Source: DATKBT01 sp035546295
GTDB taxonomy: Bacteria; Acidobacteriota; Thermoanaerobaculia; Multivoradales; Multivoraceae
DNA length: 29,729 bases
Direction of reading: 5' to 3'
NCBI GenBank assembly: GCA_035546295.1
Contig: DATKBT010000062.1
Location: 1 to 29,729 of the forward strand
Part shown: in pieces, positions 1 to 7,505 of the stretch
Layout of the letters: each line of letters begins with the position of its first letter
Numbering within the stretch: position 1 is the stretch's first letter
Notes under the pieces: generated by a model
What the model was told of the DNA's origin: nothing
The model's database searches: none
Seen by the model: the letters and a program-made list of their open reading frames with translations, nothing else
Position numbers and translations under genes: made by a program

Positions 1-629
1 ACGGGCAGCTCGCGGGGGCGCAGCGGGCGCGCGCCGAGCCCCTGGCTGGTGTTCACCAGGAACCGGACCCCGCGCTCGCGGCACAGCGCGCCGACCGCCG
101 CGAGGTCGGTGGTCCAGCCCGAGAAGGAGTGGACCCAGCTCGTGCACAGGACCCGGGTGCGCGGTCCGAGCGCGCGCTCGACGTCGGCGGGCTGGAGCAC
201 CGGCTCGCCGCCCGCGGGCTCGATCTCCCGCACCACCACCCCACGCTCGCGCAGGCCGATCCACGGCAGCACGTTCGAGGGAAAGTCCCCGCGCAGCAGG
301 AGCACCTCGTCGCCCTCGCCGAGCGGCAGGCCATTGGCGAGCAGATGAAGGCCGTAGGAGGCGCCGTCGGTGAGCGCGACCTCGTTCTCGGGGGCGTCGA
401 TCAGGCGGGAGATCGCGGCGCGAAGCCGCGCCGGCACGCCGGTGAAGCGCTCGCCGGTGAGCTCGAACGGCCGGACCTTCCACTCCACCGCCTCGAACGC
501 CTCACGGGCGGCGGCGAGCGGCAGCGGCCCCTGGTGCGAGCAGCTCAGCCAGATGCGGCCGCCGAAGTCGGCGAAGCCGGCGCGCAGATCGGGGGGGCGG
601 GTCGCGCGTTCGGGCTTCGGACCGCTCAC
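1..629 (-). CDS. Class-V aminotransferase-fold (PLP) protein, C-terminal part outside the window
   Basis: The first 209 codons of a gene that runs off the left edge. The GTG start at 629 overlaps the stop of the upstream PPOX gene in a 4-nt GTGA, so the two are probably translationally coupled. The fold is that of cysteine-desulfurase/kynureninase-like class V enzymes: an N-terminal 'WLSCSHQGPLP' segment, the cofactor-phosphate loop 'TDGASYGLHLLANGL', 'SWVHSFSGWTTDL', and then 'FLVNTSQGLGARPL'. In this family the last motif normally carries the Asp that pairs with the pyridine nitrogen of PLP (D-x-x-Q/H). Here residue 193 is Asn (codon at 51-53). The PLP lysine lies beyond the window, so activity cannot be judged. 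The substrate is unknown. The context with two F420-type proteins suggests a small redox/secondary-metabolism operon, which is inference. Confidence 0.8.
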   Translation of the reverse strand, partial: MSGPKPERATRPPDLRAGFADFGGRIWLSCSHQGPLPLAAAREAFEAVEWKVRPFELTGERFTGVPARLRAAISRLIDAPENEVALTDGASYGLHLLANGLPLGEGDEVLLLRGDFPSNVLPWIGLRERGVVVREIEPAGGEPVLQPADVERALGPRTRVLCTSWVHSFSGWTTDLAAVGALCRERGVRFLVNTSQGLGARPLRPRELP

Positions 630-1237
630 CGGTCTCCTCCGGGCGCGTCGCCCTCCGCAGGGTCCTCGGTCCCGTCCTCGGTCCCGCCCTCGTCCCCGGG
701 CTCGGCTGCGAAGCGCCAGCCGACCAGCTCGTCGAGGGCGACCCGGATCACGGGCGCGTCGTCGGCGAGCGGCACCCGTCCGGCGCCCACGCCGTCGCCG
801 CCTTCCTCCGGCGACGCGTATTGCGGGTACTTCGCGCGCAGCGCCCCGAGCGCGGCTCGTCGCTCGGCGTCGGCCGCCGCGTCCTCCGGCTCGAGGACCA
901 CCCCACGCCCCCGCGCGCGCACCCAGCGCAGCCGGGTCCAGTCCTCGTCGTCCCACCGATCGACCAGGATCGAGACGTGGGAAGAGGCCTCCAGGTCACG
1001 CACCCGGCGCAGCCTCCGCGTCGACTTCGGCTTGGCGTCGATCGGCGTGTAGAGCACGCCGGGCGCCTCGTCGTCGTCGAGCACGTAGCAGATGGCGACC
1101 ACGCTGGGGCGCCCCTCGCCGTCGACGGTGGCCATCCGCGCGACCCGTCCGGCTGCGAGCAGCCGGGCCGCCCACCCAGGGGGCGGATCGGCGGGCTCGC
1201 GGTCGCCGCCGCGGACCGTCTGGTCGCGCTCGCTCAC
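626..1237 (-). CDS. PPOX-class F420-dependent protein (Rv0121-like)
   Basis: 203 residues with a GTG start preceded by GGGAGG about 7 nt upstream. The split-barrel, pyridoxamine-phosphate-oxidase-like fold is recognisable from 'RVARMATVDGEGRPSVVAIC', 'LYTPIDAKPK', 'VSILVDRWDDEDWTRLRWVR' and 'ALRAKYPQY'. These match the TIGR03668-type family (M. tuberculosis Rv0121), whose members are thought to bind coenzyme F420 and reduce substrates. The C-terminal 25 residues are an acidic Gly/Glu tail that looks disordered. The gene sits 22 bp after the luciferase-like F420 gene and overlaps the aminotransferase-fold gene by 4 nt, so the three are probably one transcript. The cofactor assignment comes from the family; the substrate is unknown. 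Confidence 0.85.
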   Translation of the reverse strand: MSERDQTVRGGDREPADPPPGWAARLLAAGRVARMATVDGEGRPSVVAICYVLDDDEAPGVLYTPIDAKPKSTRRLRRVRDLEASSHVSILVDRWDDEDWTRLRWVRARGRGVVLEPEDAAADAERRAALGALRAKYPQYASPEEGGDGVGAGRVPLADDAPVIRVALDELVGWRFAAEPGDEGGTEDGTEDPAEGDAPGGDR

Positions 1238-1259
1238 GCCCCTCCCGCAGTCCCCGGAC

Positions 1260-2096
1260 TCACCCGATCAGCTCGCGGTACTCGTCGAGCTTGCGCAGCA
1301 CGCGGTCGCGCCCCTCCGGCTTGACCATCAGAACCGCCCGATCGACGCCGCCGTTCTCGTACTGGTCGAGCACCTCCCGCTCGGGGCGGGCGCCGAACAC
1401 CGACACCGAGATCGTAGCGCGATCGCGCCCCGCCTCCTCGGCGCGGCGGTGCAGGTCCTCGATGCCCTTCAGGATGGCGTCGGCCGAGAACCCGATGGGC
1501 AGCCAGCCGTCGCAGAAGTCGACGACGCGCTGGCGGGTGTAGCCGGTGAAGCCGCCGAGGACGATCGGCGGGTGCGGCTTCTGCACCGGCTTGGGCCACG
1601 ACCAGATCGGCTCGAAGTCGACGTGCTCGCCGTGGAACTCGGCCTCCTCCTGGGTCCAGATCGCCTTCATCGCAGCGACCTGTTCGGCGAGCTTGGCGAA
1701 GCGCGTGTCGTACTGGGTGCCGTGGTGGTTCATCTCCTCGACGTTCCAGCCGCCGCCCAGGCCGAGGATGAAGCGGCCGTTCGACAGCAGGTCGAGGGAC
1801 GCCACTTCCTTCGCCAGGATGATCGCGTCCCGCTGAGCGATCAGGCAGATGCCGGTGCACAGCTTGATCGTCTCGGTGCGCGCGGCCGCGGCGCCCAGCG
1901 CGACGAAGGGATCGAGCGTGTGGGAGTACTCCTCGGGGAGATCGCCGCCGCCCGGAAACGGCGTCCGGCGGCTGGAAGGGATGTGCGTGTGCTCGGGCAG
2001 CCACAGAGACTCGAATCCCCGCTGCTCGGCCTCGACCGCCAACTCGTCGACGCGAATCGCGTAATCGGTAGGGAACATGTAGATCCCGACGTCCAT
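1260..2096 (-). CDS. LLM-class F420-dependent oxidoreductase (Rv2161c-like)
   Basis: 278 residues, a luciferase-like TIM barrel. The frame stays open upstream, but the ATG at 2096 is the credible start: GGAGGA lies 6 nt before it (2103-2108) and the protein begins with the typical first strand 'MDVGIYMFPTDYAIRVDEL'. Family signatures in order are 'GFESLWLPEHTHIP', 'DPFVALGAAAARTETIKLCTG', 'KEVASLDLLSNGRFILGLGGGW', 'PIVLGGFTGYTRQRVV' and 'CDGWLPIGF'. This fits the TIGR03619 (Rv2161c) subfamily of F420-dependent oxidoreductases, which transfer hydride between F420 and an organic substrate. It is the first gene of a minus-strand set with the PPOX gene and the aminotransferase-fold gene. The substrate cannot be told from sequence. 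Confidence 0.9.
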   Translation of the reverse strand: MDVGIYMFPTDYAIRVDELAVEAEQRGFESLWLPEHTHIPSSRRTPFPGGGDLPEEYSHTLDPFVALGAAAARTETIKLCTGICLIAQRDAIILAKEVASLDLLSNGRFILGLGGGWNVEEMNHHGTQYDTRFAKLAEQVAAMKAIWTQEEAEFHGEHVDFEPIWSWPKPVQKPHPPIVLGGFTGYTRQRVVDFCDGWLPIGFSADAILKGIEDLHRRAEEAGRDRATISVSVFGARPEREVLDQYENGGVDRAVLMVKPEGRDRVLRKLDEYRELIG

Positions 2097-2324
2097 GAGA
2101 GCTCCTCCAAGAAAGATGGCCGGACGGCACGCCGACGAGCCGACCGGCGCCGATCCGCCGCATCCTACTCGGCGCCCCGTTAGGATGCGTCTTCGAGCGA
2201 CCGTTGCGGTGGGGCTCGGCTCCGACGCGACCCGGAGGAGACCCGAGAGTCGAAACTCGACGGATACCACGCGAAAGCCGACACCGAACCCGCCACCCGA
2301 GAGAGAGACCGACCGGAGAAAACC
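2097..2324. promoter_or_regulatory. Divergent intergenic region between F420 operon and PQQ-propeller gene
   Basis: 228 bp separate two divergent starts. On minus, GGAGGA at 2103-2108 serves the luciferase-like gene. On plus, GGAG at 2315-2318 lies 6 nt before the GTG at 2325. Both promoters should be here, but no convincing -35/-10 pair was seen on either strand. Confidence 0.5.
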
Positions 2325-3701
2325 GTGACCACCAGAATTCCGCAGCATCCCGCGCAGCCATCCTCGCCACGACGATCGGCGCCCCTCGCCCTGCTCGCCG
2401 CGTGCGCCCTCGTGGTCCCGCTCGCGGCGACCGCCGAGAACGCCGACTGGCCGGCCTTCCGCGGCCGCGGCTCCCAGGGGGTCGTCTCCGGCGTGACCCT
2501 GCCGACCACCTGGAACGTCGAGACCGGCGAGACCGTGCGCTGGAAGACCGAAGTCCCGGGGCTCGGCCACTCGAGCCCGGTGGTGTGGGGGAACCGTGTC
2601 TTCCTGACGACCGCGGTGCGCGCTGAGGGGGAGGAGTCGCTCAAGGTCGGGCTCTACGGCGACATCCAGCCGGTCGCCGACGACTCTCCGCACAGCTTCC
2701 AGGTGCTGGCTCTCGACCTCGCGACGGGCAAGATCCTGTGGACCCGCACCGCCTACGAAGGGGTGCCCGAGGTCAAGCGCCACACCAAGGCCAGCCACGC
2801 CAACTCGACCCCGGCGACCGACGGCGAGCACCTGGTGGTCATGTTCGGCTCCGAGGGCCTGTACTGCTACGACCTCGAGGGCGAGCTGCTGTGGTCCAAG
2901 GACTTCGGGGTGCTCGACTCGGGCTTCTTCATGGTGCCGACGGCGCAGTGGGGGTTCGCCAGCTCGCCGCTGATCCACGACGGCAAGGTCTACATCCAGG
3001 CCGACGTCCAGGGACAGTCGTTCCTGGCCGCGTTCGACGTCACGACCGGCGAGCAGGTCTGGCGCACCGACCGCGACGAGGTCCCGACCTGGAGCACGCC
3101 CGCGATCGCGCCGCGCGGCGACGGCTGGCAGGTCGTGGTCAACGGCTGGAAGCACATCGGCGGCTACGCCGCCGAGACCGGCGAGGAGCTGTGGAAGATC
3201 ACGGGCGGCGGCGACATCCCGGTGCCCACCCCGATCGTGGCCGGCGATCTGATCCTGATCACCAGCGCCCACGGCCGCGAGCGCCCGATCTACGCGATCG
3301 AGACCTCGGCCACCGGCGAGATCACGGTCGAGAGCGAGGCGATGGCCTGGCACCAGGAGAAGGCCGGCAACTACATGCAGACTCCGATCGTGGTCGGCGA
3401 CCTCGCCTACTTCGGCTTCGACAACGGCGTGATCTCGGTCTACGAGGTAGAGACCGGCAAGCGGCTCTACCAGGAGCGCCTCGGCGGCGGACAGACCGGC
3501 TTCACCGCCTCGCCGGTCGCCGGCGACGGCAAGGTCTACTTCACCAGCGAGGTGGGCGACACCTACGTGCTGAAGCACGGGCGCGAGCTCGAGCTGCTGG
3601 CGACCAACGAGCTGGGCGAGACTTTCATGTCGACCCCCGCGATCGCCGGCGACCAGATCCTGTTCCGCGCCCGCCATCACCTGATCGCAGTGGGAGAATA
3701 G
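2325..3701 (+). CDS. Secreted PQQ-binding-like beta-propeller repeat protein
   Basis: 458 residues with a GTG start and GGAG 6 nt upstream. The N-terminus is a Sec signal peptide: basic residues, then 'LALLAACALVVPLAATA' with cleavage likely before 'ENADWPAFRG'. 'DWPAFRGRGSQGV' is the classic opening of PQQ-like propellers in Acidobacteria and Planctomycetes. Blade motifs recur: 'LALDLATGKILWTR', 'YDLEGELLWSKDFG', 'FDVTTGEQVWRTDRDE', 'YAAETGEELWKITGGG' and 'YEVETGKRLYQERLGGG'. It resembles BamB-type scaffolds as well as quinoprotein dehydrogenases; without clear PQQ ligands a scaffold or binding role is more likely than catalysis. It is probably periplasmic and is a stand-alone gene. Confidence 0.88.
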   Translation: MTTRIPQHPAQPSSPRRSAPLALLAACALVVPLAATAENADWPAFRGRGSQGVVSGVTLPTTWNVETGETVRWKTEVPGLGHSSPVVWGNRVFLTTAVRAEGEESLKVGLYGDIQPVADDSPHSFQVLALDLATGKILWTRTAYEGVPEVKRHTKASHANSTPATDGEHLVVMFGSEGLYCYDLEGELLWSKDFGVLDSGFFMVPTAQWGFASSPLIHDGKVYIQADVQGQSFLAAFDVTTGEQVWRTDRDEVPTWSTPAIAPRGDGWQVVVNGWKHIGGYAAETGEELWKITGGGDIPVPTPIVAGDLILITSAHGRERPIYAIETSATGEITVESEAMAWHQEKAGNYMQTPIVVGDLAYFGFDNGVISVYEVETGKRLYQERLGGGQTGFTASPVAGDGKVYFTSEVGDTYVLKHGRELELLATNELGETFMSTPAIAGDQILFRARHHLIAVGE

Positions 3702-3704
3702 GGA

Positions 3705-3729
3705 GGGGGCGCCCCCGCGCCGGCGCGGG
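3705..3729 (+). terminator. Two adjacent palindromes after the propeller gene
   Basis: Starting 4 nt after the TAG stop is a perfect 12-bp palindrome (3705-3716, GGGGGCGCCCCC). It is overlapped by a perfect 16-bp palindrome (3714-3729, CCCGCGCCGGCGCGGG). Both could fold in RNA as compact G/C stems, and because they share three bases they are mutually exclusive. There is no T-tract, so a factor-independent terminator is uncertain. Confidence 0.45.
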
Positions 3730-3859
3730 AAACCGTGGAGCCGGCCGCTCGATCCCAGGCCTCGAACACCCGGCACCAAGCGGCATGAGGGGACGCGTGG
3801 CGGCTCGGCGGTCCTCGTGACGTTCTCTCTGGCAGAGAGCCCAAGAGAGGACGAGCCCG

Positions 3860-4486
3860 ATGGAGACCCCCACCCCGACACTCGCGATGTACGGACCCTC
3901 AGAGACTGCGAGGCGAGCGATGTCCGAGGAATCCCAGGAGCTGACCGGCCTCTTGCGCGCCCATCGAGACGGCGACGCGGCGGCCTTCGAACGCCTCGTC
4001 GAGATCGTCTACCCGCACCTCAAGCGGATCGCGGGGCGGCAGCTCGCCCGCGCGCGGCCCGGGCAGACCCTCGACACCACGGCCCTGGTCAACGAGGCCT
4101 ACCTCAAGCTGATCGACCACACCCAACGCCACTGGCAGGACCGCTCCCACTTCTTCGCGGTCACCGCGCGCGCCATGCGCCAGATCCTGATCGACTACGC
4201 GCGGCGCAAGAGCCGGCAGAAGCGCGGCGGAGGCGAGGACGCGCTGCCGCTCGAGGAGGACCGGGTGGCGATCGCTCAGGAGGCCGAGCAACTCCTCCAG
4301 CTCAACGAGGCGCTCGAGCAACTCGGCGAGAGCCACCCGCGGCTCCTCCAGGTCTTCGAGTGCCGTTACTTCGCCGGCCTGAGCGTCGAGGAGACGGCCG
4401 AGGCGCTCGACACCTCGACCCGGACGGTGGAGCGCTCCTGGCAGCAGGCGAAGGCCCAGCTCAAGGAACTCCTCGCGGCGCGCTAG
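3860..4486 (+). CDS. ECF-subfamily RNA polymerase sigma factor (TIGR02999-like)
   Basis: 208 residues. Region 2 is seen in 'LTGLLRAHRDGDAAAFERLVEIVYPHL', 'LDTTALVNEAYLKLID' and 'HFFAVTARAMRQILIDYARR'. Region 4 is 'LLQVFECRYFAGLSVEETAEAL' plus 'STRTVERSWQQAKAQLKELL'. This is the ECF type abundant in Acidobacteria and Planctomycetes. It directs core polymerase to alternative promoters and is often encoded beside a PknB-type Ser/Thr kinase. No kinase gene is present here; the downstream gene is convergent. The start at 3860 has AGAGAGGA about 9 nt upstream. An internal ATG at 3920 (MSEESQELTG) would match typical family N-termini better and is a real alternative. Confidence 0.9.
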   Translation: METPTPTLAMYGPSETARRAMSEESQELTGLLRAHRDGDAAAFERLVEIVYPHLKRIAGRQLARARPGQTLDTTALVNEAYLKLIDHTQRHWQDRSHFFAVTARAMRQILIDYARRKSRQKRGGGEDALPLEEDRVAIAQEAEQLLQLNEALEQLGESHPRLLQVFECRYFAGLSVEETAEALDTSTRTVERSWQQAKAQLKELLAAR

Positions 4487-4491
4487 CCTCC

Positions 4492-4528
4492 GATCTGCTT
4501 GGGCGCGCTGCGCGCGCTATAGCAGATC
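4492..4528 (+). terminator. Terminator-like hairpin after the ECF sigma gene
   Basis: Inverted repeat GATCTGCT (4492-4499) / AGCAGATC (4521-4528), with an inner GCGCG...CGCGC stem, 5 nt after the sigma stop. The sequence TAGCAGAT is repeated at about 4520 and 4535. No T-run follows. Confidence 0.5.
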
Positions 4529-4681
4529 TCCGGCTAGCAGATTTCTCGCGGCTCCACTCCGAGCTGAGGCGAAGCCGAAGCGAGAAGCGGTGAGGTGCGC
4601 TGAGCCTGCGAAGCGCGCCGAGCCCAGCGCCTTCGGCGCGTCGCCGCGGACAGCCTTAGAACCGGTTGGCGAATACCCGGA

Positions 4682-4716
4682 CAGCCTCCTCTAGGAGCCC
4701 GGATTAGAGGAGACTG
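4682..4716. terminator. Inverted repeat serving the convergent gene ends
   Basis: CAG-C-CTCCTCTA, then an 11-nt loop, then TAGAGGAG-A-CTG: 11 pairs with one mismatch. Lies about 110 bp from the sulfatase-fold stop. Confidence 0.4.
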
Positions 4717-4824
4717 CCGAGTCACCGGTCGCTTGGTCGGAGCCCGCCGCAACGGTTCGTCTCCCACGAAACCGGCGGCACCTCCGCGACCCCGGATCGG
4801 CGCAAGACTGCCGGCGCTACTGCG

Positions 4825-6186
4825 CTACTGGATGTAGCCGAGGTTCCTGAGCTGCTCGAGCATCTCGTCGTCGGCCGACTCGCCGTCGCCGTCTCCACTG
4901 CGCGCGATCACGCCGCGCTGCCACTCCTCGAGCCGGCGACGCAGGACCTCGACCTTCTCGGGCTCCTCGGCGGCGACGTCGGCGAGCTCGAAGGGATCCT
5001 CGGACAGTCGATAGAGCTCGGCCGAATCGTCGGCGCGACGAACGACCAGCCGATAGCCCGCCATCGCCACCGCCAGTCCACCGTCGGGCTCGATGCTGTC
5101 GGTGAACGCGAGGTAGGGCGGGCGCCCTCGCTGCTCGAGGATGGCGACCAGACTCTCGCCCTGCATGTCCGAATCGGGCTCGATTCCGACCAGGTCGAGC
5201 AGCGTCGGGGCGAGGTCGACGAGATCGGTGATGCGCGGCTCGACGCGGCTCGAACCGCCGCCGGGCAGGCGGAGCGCCAGCGGCACCCGCGCCACCGTCG
5301 CGTGAACGTTCGAGGACAGCGGCGGACCGTGCTCGGCGAGCTCGATTCCGCGATCGCTGGTGATCACCACGATCGCGCGCTCCCCGAGACCCTGTTCGTC
5401 GAGCGCTCGCCGCAGGTCGCCGATCCGCTCATCGGCCTCGCGCACCTTCGCTTCGTAGACCACTCGGAGCCCGTCGACCTGCTCCTGCGACGCAGCTCCT
5501 AAAGCGTCATCCGCCCCTTCGCCGCTCGGTTCTCCGCTCGGTTCTCCGCTCAATTCTCCGCTCAATTGTCCGCCATGCGCCTCGAGCTCGGCCGCTCGCG
5601 GCAGCAGGTCCGACGCCTGGAGGTAGAGGAAGAACGGAGCCTCTCCCGCCTCTCGCAGCCAGCCGATGGCGCCCGCGATCACGTCCTCCAGCCCCTCCCG
5701 AGCCGCGTCCCAGGTGGCGAAGCCCTGCTCGAGACCCGCGACCGGATCACCCGAGCCGGTGTCTGCGTCGACGAAGGCGGCGGTGCGGTAGCCATGCTCG
5801 GCGAGGCGCTCGGCGAGCGTCGTGGTCTCCGCCGGGAGCTCGCCGCCGCCGGCGAGCAGACCGAGGGCGACCGGATAGCGCCCGCTCAGCAGCGCGGCGC
5901 GCGACGGGCCGGCGTGGGGCGAGGGGGTGAACGCCCACTGGAAGATCACCGACTCGCCGGCTAGGGCCTCGAGCCCCCGGTCGGGGTCATTCGATGCGGC
6001 AACGCCTTTCAAGTGATCGGCGCGCAGGCCGGAGAGGTCGACCAGGACGATCGGGGCCTGCTCGAACTCGAAAGGCTCCTCCGGCGACCAGCAACCGATG
6101 GCCGTCACCGCCAGAGCGACGACGAGCAGGCCCGCGGACGGGCTCGACGAGCCTGCGCGTCGTGGGCTCGTTCCCATGGGCGCCAT
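4825..6186 (-). CDS. Sulfatase/alkaline-phosphatase-fold lipoprotein, apparently inactive
   Basis: 453 residues from the ATG at 6186. A GTG at 6240 with GGAG upstream is an alternative that would give an unusually long N-terminal region. The signal peptide ends 'VALAVTAIGC', a lipobox, so a lipoprotein is likely. The sulfatase fold is clear: 'APIVLVDLSGLRADHL', 'PHAGPSRAALLSGRYPVALGL', 'LAERLAEHGYRTAAF', 'VVITSDRGIELAEHG', 'RVPLALRLPGG' and 'DLAPTLLDLVGI'. Key residues are altered. The formylglycine Cys of C-x-P-S-R is Ala, the second metal-binding Asp near the N-terminus is Leu ('DLSG'), and the conserved DHG is DRG. It is therefore probably a binding or structural pseudoenzyme. A SGE(L/P) repeat lies mid-protein. 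It ends 'MLEQLRNLGYIQ', a C-terminal motif common in this family. Confidence 0.85.
   Translation of the reverse strand: MAPMGTSPRRAGSSSPSAGLLVVALAVTAIGCWSPEEPFEFEQAPIVLVDLSGLRADHLKGVAASNDPDRGLEALAGESVIFQWAFTPSPHAGPSRAALLSGRYPVALGLLAGGGELPAETTTLAERLAEHGYRTAAFVDADTGSGDPVAGLEQGFATWDAAREGLEDVIAGAIGWLREAGEAPFFLYLQASDLLPRAAELEAHGGQLSGELSGEPSGEPSGEGADDALGAASQEQVDGLRVVYEAKVREADERIGDLRRALDEQGLGERAIVVITSDRGIELAEHGPPLSSNVHATVARVPLALRLPGGGSSRVEPRITDLVDLAPTLLDLVGIEPDSDMQGESLVAILEQRGRPPYLAFTDSIEPDGGLAVAMAGYRLVVRRADDSAELYRLSEDPFELADVAAEEPEKVEVLRRRLEEWQRGVIARSGDGDGESADDEMLEQLRNLGYIQ
5523..5570 (-). repeat. Four 12-bp in-frame tandem copies in the sulfatase-fold gene
   Basis: CGCTCGGTTCTC twice, then CGCTCAATTCTC and CGCTCAATTGTC on the plus strand. 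They encode a run of S-G-E-L/P units in a linker. The unit is a multiple of three, so copy-number change keeps the frame. Confidence 0.9.
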
Positions 6187-6339
6187 GTCATCCACGGGAG
6201 CGGACACTATCAAGGGGCAGCGTCGAGTACCGCCGCTCACCCACGGGCTCCACTCATCTTGAGAAGCCTGCCGATTCGAGAGCCCTGCTCGCTCGAGAGG
6301 CCCCGCTCCTCGGGGAGTCCCGTTCGGTTGCGACCCAGC

Positions 6340-7170
6340 TCACTCGGGAACCCAGCGCGCGCGGCGGCGCTCGAGGAACGCCGCGATCCCCTCCGGGCCC
6401 TCGTCGACCAGCGCCTCGGCGAACAGGTCGGCAGCCTCGTCGAGGAGGCGGCCCAACGTCACCTCCCCGACCCGCGACAGCAGGCGCTTGGTGCGGGCGA
6501 CGGCATGAGGTGCGCAGAACATGATCTGCGCAGTCAACAGCCGGATCTCCTGCTCCAGCTCGTTGGCGTCGCGCACCACCTTGTGGACGAGGCCGAGCTG
6601 ACAGGCGGCGTGGGCGTCGAGGGCGCCGCCGGTGAGGGTGAGACGGCGGGTCTGCGAGACCCCGAGACGCTCGACGAGGAAGGGCGCGATCTGGGCGGGA
6701 ACCAGACCCAGCGTCACCTCCGGGGTCCCGAACCTCGCGTCGGCGGTCGCCAGCGCCACGTCGCTGATGCAGGCGAAGCCGAACCCGCCCCCCATCGCCG
6801 GCCCCTCGATCGCGGCCACCAGCACCTGGGGAATGCGCTTGAGTCGAGAGAGCAGGGTCCCGAACGCGCGGTTGCCGCGCCGGACGCTGTCGCCCCCGGC
6901 CTCGGCGCCCCGGCGGTTGGCGTTCATGCCGCGGACGTCGCCGCCCGCACTGAAGCTGCCGCCGGTGCCGCGGAGCACCACGACCCGGACGGCCTCCGAG
7001 CCCTCGCCACCGCCTCGAACCGGCTCGAGCAGGGAGTGCGCGACCAGTAGCAGCTCCTCCAGCATCTGCCAGCTCATCGCGTTGCGCACCTCGGGGCGGT
7101 GGAAGAACACCGTCAGGACCGGGCCCTCGAGCTCGAGCCGGAGTGTCTGGAGGTCGGCGGGTAGCCTCAC
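6340..7170 (-). CDS. Enoyl-CoA hydratase/isomerase family protein
   Basis: 276 residues from the GTG at 7170, which has AGGGAG 9 nt upstream; a GTG at 7206 is an alternative. Crotonase-fold signatures are 'FHRPEVRNAMS', 'GTGGSFSAGGDVRGM' (CoA/oxyanion loop), 'AAIEGPAMGGGFGFACISDVALA' and 'ARFGTPEVTLGLVPAQIAPFL'. The second catalytic Glu (FGTPE) is present. The first, normally in GGGxE, is Gly (GGGFG), so a simple two-Glu hydratase mechanism is doubtful. The 'PAQIAPF' segment recalls isohexenylglutaconyl-CoA hydratases (AtuE) of acyclic terpene degradation; that link is from memory and tentative. The gene stands alone upstream of the sulfatase-fold gene, with 153 bp between them (99 bp if that gene starts at 6240). 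Confidence 0.87.
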   Translation of the reverse strand: MRLPADLQTLRLELEGPVLTVFFHRPEVRNAMSWQMLEELLLVAHSLLEPVRGGGEGSEAVRVVVLRGTGGSFSAGGDVRGMNANRRGAEAGGDSVRRGNRAFGTLLSRLKRIPQVLVAAIEGPAMGGGFGFACISDVALATADARFGTPEVTLGLVPAQIAPFLVERLGVSQTRRLTLTGGALDAHAACQLGLVHKVVRDANELEQEIRLLTAQIMFCAPHAVARTKRLLSRVGEVTLGRLLDEAADLFAEALVDEGPEGIAAFLERRRARWVPE

Positions 7171-7206
7171 GCGGCTGGTCTCCCTACGAATCGGGGACGG
7201 TCGCAC

Positions 7207-7505
7207 CAGTCTAGCCCCGGAGAATTCGCAGGCTCATCCTCCGGCGCATCCCACCTAAGAGCCTACTCGCACGTCCGGCCGGCGACCGACCTCCGGCTCC
7301 ACCACCGGGGCCGAGGCCGCAAACCAAGCAAGCGCGCGTCGGAGCGCCGAGTCTGTGAGGCGAGCCAAGCCCACCGCCCCCGAGGTGACCGGGAGGGCTC
7401 CTCCCCGCCTCCACAGTCCGCGATCCGACGCGGGCGCCGGCGGCGCCGCAGAGACCGCCCACCCGCCCTCGCGCCGGAGCGCCACCGCGCGTTCGGGCAC
7501 ACCCC
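7207..7505. other. Intergenic region without a supported gene
   Basis: About 300 bp between two minus-strand genes. Several GC-rich frames are open, including one of 84 codons starting TTG at 7509, but none has a recognisable product or a good ribosome site. A GGCGCC-GGC-GGCGCC palindrome (about 7435-7450) could form a stem. Confidence 0.5.

Larger units (their letters stand above)
4487..4824. other. Convergent intergenic region, no gene
   Basis: 338 bp between the convergent ends of the sigma gene and the sulfatase-fold gene. Besides the hairpin at 4492-4528 it holds a short GCGCC-TTC-GGCGC stem (4627-4639) and a longer inverted repeat CTCCTCTA (4686-4693) / TAGAGGAG (4705-4712), extendable by CAG/CTG across one mismatch. 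All fit bidirectional termination. No credible coding frame was seen. Confidence 0.6.

Noticed and set aside
2097..3881. Long minus-strand open frame continuing upstream of the luciferase-like gene, antisense to the propeller gene
   Set aside because: It is a GC-rich antisense shadow; the true start at 2096 has a ribosome site and the plus strand encodes clear propeller blades.
4534..4767. 77-codon minus frame in the convergent gap
   Set aside because: It covers the hairpins, has no ribosome site and an Arg/Pro-rich composition.
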